DNA from: Blasia pusilla
Lineage: Eukaryota; Marchantiophyta; Marchantiopsida; Blasiales
Reading direction: 5' to 3'
Length of the DNA stretch: 64,000 bases
Assembly: GCA_050084515.1 (NCBI GenBank)
Contig: CM114275.1
Coordinates: forward strand, 20,274,001 to 20,338,000
Shown here: positions 36,161-46,408 of the stretch, one piece after another
Layout of the letters: each line of letters starts with the position of its first letter
Position numbering within the stretch: position 1 is the stretch's first letter
Position numbers and translations under genes: made by a program
Notes under the pieces: generated by a model
Database searches by the model: none
What the model saw: only the letters and a program-made list of their open reading frames with translations
Told to the model about the DNA's origin: nothing

Positions 36161-37430
36161 CCTGTGAAGTGGGAATCTCCCCTTTTCTCTCGATTTAGTT
36201 ATCGTCCGAGTGTCGAGTCTGGTGTAACCCTAGTAGTGGTAGTCCCAATCCTCCAGCATGAAGCGCTCGTCAGCTTCGAGGGTCGCAGCAACGGCAAGCC
36301 GGGAGCTGAACGTCGTCGCACAGGTGCGAGTCCAGACGAAGCGAGCGAGAGCTTCTGATGGCCAGGAAGAAGAACTGGCTGTGTTCGACGGTTGATGCCG
36401 ACGAAGGAAGGCACTGGTCGCCGCACATAGAAGCGCCCATGAGCCGGAGGACCACACACTGCGTGTCTAGCTTCGTACCTAAATCTGCCCCAGAAGCCGA
36501 ATTCTTACTTCGTTGTCCCTCCGCAGCAGATAGAAGAGTCCTCGCCCGCAGGGAAACTGGTTCCGCCCGCTGCAGACAGCGGCGTGGGCTGTACCAGTCT
36601 TGCGGAGGCCCGAAACGAACCCCTTCAATGAACTCACCTGCCCGCGGGCAGTTAATCCGCCGGAAACCTGAGCGTGAAAGGCCCCTGTCAGACGCTGCCC
36701 TTAGACCCTTGAAGACGTGGTCGACGCGAAAAAGGACGGCTGCCGTGAACCCCCAGTTCGTCAGAGGCGTCCACAGCCGCCTCGGAATAGCACCCACTGA
36801 CTATGAATAGCCTGCGATCCCAGCGAAGTCCTTATACCCCTATCTTCAGGTCAGCGACCAACAGCGCGACGTGCATCTCATACCCTCGAGTCGGTGCCTC
36901 ATTCCGAAGATTCCAGGATCCCCTGGTCTCCCGCATCAGGATCCTGCCGCCTTTGACCTCCCGAATACGACCGGGAAAGCGGCCACACATCATCCTGAGA
37001 CCGGCCGCCGAGTTCCTCCCTCCCGGGACAGACAAACAAGGCACAGCTCTTTCGGAGGAAGGAGCGTGACGTCGTAACGTGGGACGCCGGGAGACAAGGA
37101 TAGTTCCGCCGGACTCTTTCTGTCCCTTCCGCCCCACGAAATCCGAACTCGAACCGGTAGCGGCCGTCCGCCGGTCGTGCAGACGTGCTTTGTCCGTCAC
37201 TCACTGTCGGGGCTTTAGACGCTTATCCAGAGCGTAGGTCACCGCCGGTAAGGAACTCACAGCAAATGCCGTCCCACCCTGGACGGATCCGTGTGGGTAG
37301 GGAACTCCGTAGCTCACCGCCGGTCACGTACTTTCCGCAGCTCGATGGATGGACCCAGCTACAGAGTTCCCTACCGACGGAGCCCTAACCCGCGGCTGCC
37401 GGATGGAGGTACGAACTCTACCGATACACC
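36161..37430. promoter_or_regulatory. Second orphan GC-rich island with telo-box and short start frame
   Basis: A 1.3-kb GC-rich, CpG-dense block with sharp edges. A telo-box-like GTAACCCTAG (about 36225-36234) lies about 25 bases before an ATG at 36258. That ATG opens a 45-codon frame (MKRSSASRVAATASRELNVV..., basic KRARAS, ending ELAVFDG) stopping at 36395. It looks like a genuine N-terminus, but no continuation was found; a 150-codon frame follows in another phase (36358-36810). I recognise no family. It may be the 5' end of a truncated gene or a promoter for an unseen non-coding RNA. Confidence 0.45.
37298..37373. repeat. Inverted repeat with 17-nt arms
   Basis: TAGGGAACTCCGTAGCT (37298-37314) and the complement of TAGGGAACTCTGTAGCT (37357-37373) match at 16 of 17 bases around a 42-base loop, at the right edge of the GC-rich island. 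Confidence 0.7.
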
Positions 37431-38662
37431 CTCGGGTCACGAGCAGTTAATTAACCAGAGTTTAAATGGTTGGGTTGGGTTTCTTGATTTTCCCTTCATC
37501 GAGATTATTCCCTTTATTTCGAGAGAAACAAAACGGGTAATTTGGAAAGTTGTCGGATTCTCGCAACTTCAGAATTAAATACTGATTAAATTTTCAAATC
37601 TCAAATGGAAATTCTCAAAATTATCTGGATGCTTTCATAAAGAATATTCATTCTTGGCCCACTTTATTTTGGTTGTTTCGCGAATAATCCTCAAATGACA
37701 CCGAGCCCAAGTCCCACCGATGATCCTATGATATTTTTTTTATCGATTATCCAAAAGTTGAGAATCCATGGACCCTATTCTCAACCAGTCCATAAGATGC
37801 TAAAGCAAAACCTAAATGTCCATGTGTGTGGCCCATCGGTTTATCTTTCTTGAGTTGAGAAAATTGAACTCCGGGTTACCATAGTTTATAAGCATGTGAA
37901 AACCCCTAAATGACTTAGATGTTGGACGGTCATTCCCCAAGTTTTCAAATATGAAACCTCTTGTAAATGTTGAACTTCATAAGCCCTTTTGAATGAGATG
38001 TCTTAGATCTTGGATTGAACAATTCTACTCATCAAGTTATTTCTAGTAGAAATGAACTTCTTTAAGATCCAACTAGTCTCTTGGTTCTTGGGGGCTTTTC
38101 CCCCTTTTTTTTTTTTTTTTTTTTTTTTTTCCAATTTTAGGTTTGTTTCATCTCCGAAACCACTTCATTTTAGAGGTAGGGAAAATAGTACCTTTAGACA
38201 AATGTTGATGCATATGTTGAGTGAAATTTTACCTTTATGTAAGAAATCTACTTTGAAGAAAAAGTAAATATTCCATTTAGGGTTGATCAACTTGATCCCA
38301 AGACGAATAGGAATACAAAATCTTCGAAGAAGAAATCCTCCCATCATAAGATATTTAAATGGAGATCTAGTCACAAGAGCAATATGATGGAACCTTAGGG
38401 TTTGGGGATTAGGGTCAAATCATAAATTAGACATAACTCTCTTTAATCTTCAATGACTCTAGAATAAAAATGGAACTTTTCTATGTTAATAAAAAAACCA
38501 TCTTCATGAAAAAAAAAAAAAGAATTCCCTAATTTCATAATTTGAAATCTTAAGTCCACAATAAGATATGACCAATGAGGCATGTATCACTATATCCAAA
38601 CAAAAACAAAACAATTATGAGCAATCCTACAATTTAGCCCAAGTTTAATCATCGTATATACA
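37431..38662. other. AT-rich intergenic, no gene seen
   Basis: AT-rich, with a run of about 25 T at 38105-38130 and an A-run near 38510. No coding frame or element was recognised. Confidence 0.45.
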
Positions 38663-38718
38663 TTACGAGGGTCAAGAAACTACCACATAATTATGTGGTA
38701 GTTTCTTGACCCTCGTAA
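38663..38718. repeat. Perfect 56-bp palindrome
   Basis: Two 28-base arms (38663-38690, starting TTACGAGGGTC; 38691-38718) are exact reverse complements with no spacer and no mismatch; symmetry stops at both outer edges. Confidence 0.95.
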
Positions 38719-38795
38719 CTAAACATGCGCTTACATGAAAGATCAAAACTCTATTGTGCTCACAATAGGATTGCAAAATGTTGGAGTTTCACAAG

Positions 38796-39081
38796 CAAGG
38801 TTGCATATGGATAAAGTCTATGTCTGTCCTATAGAAGGACTTGTCTATGTGGGCCCCCATCTCCCCCTTCTTTCTCATTGCCCACTTGCCTTCATGATCC
38901 TTACTTTCTCCTTTCTTCCTCCTCCCGCCTCCATTCCCTCCCTCCTTATTGCCCTACCCGCCCTTGCCTTGTCTTCCACCATGAACAATAATTGTGGGCC
39001 CTGCCTTTGGCAATCCATATATACGGACATGTCCAAAATTTTCCATCCTAGGGACCGACCTATCTGTTTTTGTGCACCATG
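38796..39081 (+). mobile_element. hAT-like MITE, copy 3
   Basis: 286 bp, CAAGGTTGCA...TGCACCATG. The flanking 8-mers TTCACAAG and CTCACAAG agree at 7 of 8 positions, which is good evidence for an 8-bp target duplication and therefore for the hAT superfamily. Confidence 0.82.
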
Positions 39082-39544
39082 CTCACAAGTGGGTTGTAAA
39101 AGCAAGACGCGAGCGTAAATGATAGTCTCGAATGAATAATTGTGACCTCAAAGAGCATGACCAAAAAAAAAGATGAAACTTGAAAAGAGCTACATTCCTT
39201 GAAGAGTTGGACTTCGAGGAGGTCGTAATGGAGCTCAAGATCTATAAAACTATACATAAGACGAAGGATCTCCAAGAAAGTTTGGAGCTTGAATGCTAAT
39301 TTCCAAGCTATCTACATACATAACACTTGGATATGAACTTTCTTTAGGAACCATGGGGGTTGAACCAAGGGCACGTGATGGACTTTAAGGTTAGCTTTGG
39401 GATTTTTACACCAAATGAAGTCCAAGGCACCCAACCCTTCGACTTTGACCTATGACGTGGAATTTTTTATTGTTTGCCAAAGGAGTACTACTTAGTACTT
39501 ATGCTATCTACTTTCATACAAAATTTGGATTTTCTAAGCCTATA

Positions 39545-39763
39545 CAAGGTTGCATATGGACAAAATTCGTGTCCACACTTTCTCGTTTCTTCCTCCTCCT
39601 ACCTTTACTCCCTTCCCCCTTAATGCCCTCCGCTCCCTTGTCATGCCTTCCACCATGAACCATAAGTGTGGGCCCCACATTTTGCAATCCATGTCAATGG
39701 ACATGTCCAAACTTCTCCGTCCAAGTTTTTCCTAGGGAAGGACTTTTCTATTTTTGTGCAACT
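39545..39763 (+). mobile_element. hAT-like MITE, copy 4 (shorter)
   Basis: Starts CAAGGTTGCATATGGACAAA and ends TTTTTGTGCAAC; about 219 bp, lacking the GGAAGGACTTGTC segment near the left end. The right terminus is degraded and no clear target duplication is visible. It lies against the end of the relict copia element. Confidence 0.7.
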
Positions 39764-39769
39764 GCAAGT

Positions 39770-41400
39770 TGTTATCTTATCAACTTCATCCGCTCGGAGT
39801 TTTATACTTTCGTCTATTGGAGTCAAGATTTCCTTGCATGTTGTCATGTCAAACTTGCAAAGTTTGTCTAGAAACATACTAGTGTTAAGGCATTCATGTC
39901 TCACCTCCATCCTTAATGAAATCTACTCCAAGAATGCAGTTGAGCTCTCTCAAGTCTCTCAACTCAAACTCTTCTTGCAACATCACTTCCATCTTTTGTA
40001 TCAGTTGCTCATTGCTAATAGTGAAGATCAGATCAAAAACATAGATCCTATATATTATATATCCTTCAACCCTTCATAAATATAGTAAAGAATCTTAAAA
40101 TTTGACCTTAAATTTAAGGGTATTTAAGAATTTACTAATCTTATCATACCAAGCTCTTGGAGCATGTTTAAATTTCTAGTATTTCTTACATATGTTAACC
40201 TTTCCTTGGAAATGCCTACCTCACTTACTTGCCAAATTAACAACCAGCATGAGAGACTTGTGATTGAGAACCAAAGGAAATGACATATGATAATCCTATC
40301 ACCTTGTTAGACTTTGCCATACTCTTCAATCTTTAATGGTTGATGAGTCATATTGTCCTATAGCAAATCCCCATATCTTCAACATTTGGACCACTAGATC
40401 TATCTATACATTTTTTTTCTTCGACGTGTATAATACTATCTAATTTGAACATCCTATCATATCTAATTCCCCTTGCCATAATTTCGTGGGCTATAAGATT
40501 CTCAAAAAAAACAATTTTCTTCATTAAATCTCAATCCATAGTTCTCCTCTACAATCTTTCCCATAAAAATAAGATTTTTGTCGTCGATATACACAAATAT
40601 TTCCCTTACACTTATGTGAGAAAATGGAAGAATAACAAGAATTCAATAGTTTCAATGCTTATGGAAAATTCAATGGTTCCAATGTTGTTGAATTAATCTT
40701 CAATGGACTCTTCGATGGTTCAGATGTTGATGAATTGTTCTTCATGATTATTCACCTGATTTGACACGCTTGAATTGTTGTACCAATCTTCACTAGTTGT
40801 ATTTGGGCTCTTTAATTCATCAATATTTTGCATTATATGGTTCATAGTCAAAACTTGATGTTCATTGTGGTACGAACCCATATTATTATAAAGTGGAAGA
40901 ACTCCATATCTCTCTCGTTGTGATTCTTAAAGCAATTATTGGCATAATGTTTTTTTCTCCTCCAATATCCAAGTGGTCAATAACCTCCACTATGGGAATT
41001 TCTTCTATCTCTCAAGTTGCCCCTTTCTATACTCCTTTCTTAATCCTTAGAGTGTGAACATAATGAGACTATCATCATCAACTACTTCAATACTACATAA
41101 GTGATCATTAGAATTTCTTATATTAAGGATTTGATAGAGGACTTAAATAGCTTAGTTAATGCAGCCCAAATTTTAAGAATGCTTTGTGGTAGTGGATTAA
41201 ATGCCTTGCCTTCCTTATTCCAATCTCTAACTGGTAGGAAAATTGAGTCTCCTTTAGGCTTGAGTTTTTCGTCTATGATTAGGTCTCACAATTCATGAGC
41301 AATAAAAAAGTTCTTGATCTCAAAATTTCATGCCGAAATACTTTCCAATAGAATTTCTCTCCCTTGATGATCGTAATTAATTTACAAATTGGGATATTTG
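39770..41400 (-). pseudogene. Relict Ty1/copia element, minus strand, internally deleted
   Basis: Read on the minus strand from high to low coordinates. About 41.40-41.35 kb: gag start-like INYDHQG...RHEILRSR. About 40.95 kb: eroded zinc knuckle YWRRKKHYANNC. About 40.78 kb: protease motif eroded to DWYNNSSVSNQV (family DWYxDSGASNH). Then a pre-integrase segment (NYGLRFNEENCFF, IMARGIRYDRMFKLDS, FPRKG). At about 40.17 kb it jumps straight to reverse transcriptase KHAPRAWYDKIS, then VMLQEEFELRDLRELNCILG and CKFDMTTCKEILTPID. The integrase core and first half of RT are missing, so an internal deletion has occurred. Many stops; no LTRs could be placed. Confidence 0.75.
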
Positions 41401-42052
41401 AGAAAAAGTAATAAGTTCAAGGATTTGAAACTCAATCTTAACTTCTACTCTAACTCTGAAGCATAAACAATCAATTTCTAATCCACTGATCAATAACTTC
41501 TATTGTATTAATCTTAGATCCATTTCTAACAGAAAGAATTTCTTCAAAAAATTTCATCATAATGATGTCTGATTTGAAGCTTCAAATCATAGAACTAACA
41601 AAAAGTTATGGTAGATAAAATGCATAAACCATATCAATGCATGTGTACAACAAGTTAGCAACTAGACTGATCGTGCATCAAGAGATGATTTCAAGTTGGC
41701 TTCGCCTCTTGCCTATTTGAAGCCAATAAAGCACACCACAAATAAGAAACACAAGGACACACACTCCAACAAGAATACACTAATAGTTTTTTCTAAAAAC
41801 TTCTTTTGGAGTGGGGGAATAACCTTTTGATCCTTTCAATGTATCTCTTAACATTTCTCTACTAAGGAAAATTTTATCCTCTTTCTTGGGCTAATTTAAG
41901 ATGACTACGATGGGCACCAACTTATCCAAAATTATTATACAATAGAAGCATTTAGATCCAAAAATTCATTACAATAGAAAAATCTCCATATTCACAATAT
42001 TTCCAACGGTGCTATCTTCTATAGATATTTACTAAAAACCTCGTTGAGACTA
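41401..42052. other. AT-rich, possible 5' part of the relict copia, not resolved
   Basis: Lies just upstream of the relict gag on the minus strand and may include leader or LTR remains. I could not find a primer-binding site or a second LTR copy. Confidence 0.35.
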
Positions 42053-42695
42053 CATGGTTGAACAAAAAAAAAACAAGCCCATCCTTGCAACAAACATGGA
42101 CGGACAAGTCTAGACATGTCCACCGACATGCATTGCAAAAGATGGGGCCCACACTTATAGCAAAAGATGGAGGCCACACTTATAGCTTACGGTGGAAAGC
42201 AATGTGGAGGCAAGGAGGGAAATAAGAGGGGAGGGAGGAAGAAACGGGAAAATGCGGAACAAAAAAGCTAGTGGAGGGAGTGAGAAAGAAATGGGGGATA
42301 GGGCCTACATGGGCAAGTTCTTCCATAGCATAGTAGCATAAAAATGGGCATGGACGGACAAGTTTGGACATGTCCACATACATGGATTGTAAAAGATGAG
42401 GCCTAGACTTATAGTTCATGGTGCAAGGCAAGGCAAGGCAAAGGCGGGCAAGGCAATAAGGGGTAGGGAGTGGAGGTGGGCGGAGGAAGAAACAAGAAAG
42501 TATGGATCAGGAAAGCAAGTAGGGGCGATGAGAAATAAGGGGGATATGGAGCCCACACATACAAGTCCTTCAATACGACACATGTAAGTCCACGGACATG
42601 GACATGTTCGTGGATACAGACTTTGTCCATATCCAACCGTGTTCAATAAGGCGGACATAAGTCATGGACACAGACTTTATCCACATGCAACCATT
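42053..42695 (-). mobile_element. hAT-like MITE, copy 5, split by the insertion of copy 6
   Basis: Outer element in reverse orientation: it begins CATGGTTGAACAAAAA at 42053 and ends ACTTTATCCACATGCAACC...42695. The flanking 8-mers TGAGACTA (42045-42052) and TGAGATTA (42696-42703) match at 7 of 8 positions. Its sequence is interrupted at 42329-42641 by another family member; across the break the outer copy reads GGGCAAGTTCTTCCATAG then, after the insert, AAGGCGGACATAAGTC, as in intact copies. Confidence 0.85.
42329..42641 (-). mobile_element. hAT-like MITE, copy 6, nested inside copy 5
   Basis: 313 bp, reverse orientation, from CATAGTAGCATAAAAAT to TCCATATCCAACCGTG. Flanking 8-mers TTCCATAG (42321-42328) and TTCAATAA (42642-42649) agree at 6 of 8 positions; intact copies carry TTCCATAA at the corresponding target. 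Confidence 0.85.
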
Positions 42696-42703
42696 TGAGA
42701 TTA

Positions 42704-45700
42704 GCAATCTCAGATGAGATGTCAAAAAGCAAGTAAAATGACGGATCATGTCGCGACCCACATAACCAAACGAACACCAAATATGCGCCAAGTGGAACAT
42801 CACAACTCTAGTGGACTCACGCTACAATGATCGCGCTTTTGAGAGACTTTTGGAAAGGTCTCTTGGAAAAGTCCAAGAGAAAAAATGCGGAAGAGAGTTG
42901 TGCGTTTCATGCGTTTGTGGTCGCGACCACGAAACCTCGACCAAACCCGAACAAAGACTTGAGATGAGTTGAGTCTTGGAAGGTTGGTTTGCCAAATAAG
43001 TGAGAACCACTTTGGGGATTTTAACTGTGTTTCGGACCATAACGTTTAGTCCCAAGATGCATTCGGGACAAGTAAGGGCGTGTTGGAAAGCTTATCCCGA
43101 GATGCTTCCAACCCACCAAAGATCTTAGCAAATGCATAATTACATGTTGAGATATTGGCCGAAAACATATGTGAGAGCAATCGGGTTGAGGGCCAATATG
43201 AGGGGCCCGACTGTCTTTCCCTAAAGTTAGGGGGAGGGCGGGGATCCCCAGAAGTACTAGTAAGGGGGAGTCTCTCCAAGGAGTCTTGGAACACGAACCC
43301 CACTTTGAGCACCAAACGGCGTCTCAAAGGCACGGGATGGAACGGGAGTTTAGCGTTGGAACTCAAAACCCAAACCTGATCCAATGGAGTGGACTTCGTA
43401 AGTCATACTTGGATTCTAACCCGCGATTCAATTTCGTGACTTGCGGCTAGGAATTCATTGGATGTTCATTGGACAGTTGGAACTGCCAGGCATTCAAACG
43501 TCATTTGAGGTTCCTGAATCGACCAGAAAGTCTGTCCCAAGTCTTCAAAGACTTGTTTGTGTTGTAAACCGCAAAACTGGAAAGTTTCAGCTTGATGAGA
43601 GACCGAGTCAAGAATTCGACAAGTTAGAACCGTTGATTGATCCACGCCCGACTGACGTGAGTGTGTGTTTGGATGCAAATCAGCGTTGAGAATGCACGAT
43701 TCCGCAACAACAAAGATTAACGTTGAAGGAGAGTATACACACGACAGATCATGTGGAATGTTGTTAACTTGTTAAATGGATTTGCAACATTTCCATTTTC
43801 TTAAGTAGTAGAGATATCCCTACAATATACAATATAGGATAAACCTTCTAGTTTAATTTAGTGGACACTCCATTTTGACTTCCTCCCATTATAGAACCAC
43901 AATCAAGTCTTAAACCTACAAAAGTAGAGCTATGAAGCCTTAAATCCTTGAAGGACTCCAAGAGAATGATTACCAATAGCATCATAAAACTTTAATTCAT
44001 AATGAAGCATATTTAGAAGAAAAAACACTCGATCCTTCTCAGGTTAAAAAAAAGTATTAAATATTCATACACCAGTATTAATAGGTTCATCAATCGGAAG
44101 TTTTTTAGAAGCGAAGATAGTCAAACTATCAAAAGAGTCGTCCACAATTACAAATAGGTTAATGAAAAATCAAATCTCATTAAAAACTTTCCTTTGATTA
44201 TAGGCAAAGTGATAGAAGAATGTAGCAAAATCTCAGCATGGACCTTTCCCTTATTCCCTTATTCATGGTCTTATTTCCTCCCTTAAAATGCTCATTTGAT
44301 TTTCCATGGTACCTAAGAATAGGGACCTTGCAATAGAGAGCACCAATTTTCCCAAACTTCCCAAGCTCCCAAGCATTCATACTGGTTTATAACTTTGGAA
44401 AATTCTCCCTTCAAACTCAAGAGGCCATGTATAGTTCTAAGATTAATGTTTCTACATCACAACATCATTTGTTAACTCCAAAGAGAAAGCGCAGCTAAAA
44501 CCTAGTTGGCTAGGACTTCCAAGGAATAAGTTCAAACCAATGAATAGCAGAGTAGGGTAGCAAAGAAGCACACAACGCATTAGATAATCTATTGAGCAAT
44601 GAGAAAAAAATTTAGCAAATAAGAGGTTGTAAGATAGACACTAAGAGGATAAAAGTAAAGGGCGCAGGATTGGGAAGCACAATCTCTAGATATCAACACA
44701 TCACAAGTATGATAGAAGTCTAGACTCCACAAGGGAGAAACAACTTTAAAAGATTTCTGCGAAATGAATTCGGGAGGTTAGGATGAGCTAAAAGACAGTA
44801 GCATGACAATACGAAGGAAGATACGGAAAGAGAGAATAAACGATGAAGTTATGTGAAGCAGTGGAAAGGGTCGGTCTCACCCTTTATGCTATCGTTGTTT
44901 CTTATAATAGTCCCAAGTAGAATGAATTTCTTAAAATTGAAACTTGTACTTCTGCAACTGTACCCCATTTCACCCTCTCTAAATTCATCATGCATGTTGT
45001 CTTTCTGAAACTATAACAAATTCATATGCTTCTTTCACCTCAGAATTTATCACGCTTATTGTGTTTCTGAAACTATTTCCAAATCGAAAGGCTTGTAAAG
45101 TAGTCGTATTTTTAGACAGCATCATGGCGTGGATGAGTGAGGGCACAGACAGCGCGTAAGGGGTGTTGTCCATGCTTCCAAACTTCTATATGTAGGATCT
45201 TTCATTTGGGACCCCAGAACGAAAGGTATGAAGGCGTAAAGGGCGTGAGGCAGTGATGGTTGGTAATGATGATGGATCTTCAATTCCGGGTGCACAACAA
45301 AGCCGTGAGAACACAACCGATGTGGGAATAAAGTCTTCCTTATGGACCTTCGGTTTATAGGGTTTTGCACGTAGTGAATGATGGGAACTAGACCCCAAGT
45401 TTCTCGTGGTTCAATCAACTGACGACTCTGATCAGGCTCACTTCACGACAGCTGAATACAATATGACTGAGAATGCATATGAATGGCAATTGTCTTTCTT
45501 TCCTCGCAGCTTGCTCTCTAATTACCATCTCCTCGCTCAATGATGGGAGTTTAGATGTATTACATTTTCATCTGACATAGTTTCTTGTTGCGTGTCACTG
45601 ATGTGTCCCTGTCATTGGTTTTCACGTTTTACACCTCGTCACTAATACCAGACATGCATGACAGTCACATGTGTACCGCCACGGAGTACACATGAAGATT

Positions 45701-46408
45701 CCCACGGCATTCCAATATCTTAACAAGCTGGCAATGTAATGTCCAGGCCTTCCAAAGGTGTTAGACCCTGTCCCTCCCATCATTTCGATTGTGCAAGTTT
45801 TCAACAGGGCAATGTTGGAATGGAACCCCCAGATTTCAAATCATACTAAGCAATGGAGGGCCTGTACATGTTCTACCCCAATTCACCAACTTCCACTCCT
45901 TTCATACTCATTCTTGTGGGTGTGTTTACTACACTAGCCCGGAGATACAAAAGGAACTTTCGCAATGAGAAATTCAGCAAGTGATATCTAACAAGTTCCA
46001 AAAGACTGCATGGACAAGACTTCAGGGCAACCAACATGAGACTAGAAGCTCTTTTGAGATTATGTGAACCAGGATTTCCTACATTACTACAGCTCACCAT
46101 TCACCCTCATTTGATACACTACAGAACTTAAATGCAAATACCTCCTAACCCAATATCTGCTTGGAAATCATCCGCAGCCCTTGTCAAGCAGAATCAAGGG
46201 CAACATTGGTTACTCTCAATGATTCACAGATATGCCATCGTCAATACTGCACCTGGAAAATGCTTACGTGAGGAAAAAAATTCTAGACCTCAGCTAAAGC
46301 TCGCACTCCTCAATCCTAACCTTAATCTCTTCCACATGCTACAGCTTGCCACTTTACATTTGTCAACCGATGCCAGAGCTAGGCTCCCCCTTTCTTTCTC
46401 CCCCTGTC
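42704..46408. other. Intergenic and 3' flank of UAP56, no other gene seen
   Basis: 42.7-43.75 kb is less AT-rich, with frames on both strands up to 112 codons but no recognised family. 43.75-45.0 kb is AT-rich. 45.0-46.4 kb probably contains the 3' untranslated region of UAP56 (minus strand) near its right end. No RNA gene or repeat was identified. Confidence 0.4.

Noticed and set aside
42396-42658. Short frames rich in Pro/Leu/Ser on the minus strand
   Set aside because: They lie within the nested MITE copies and match the family's interior composition.
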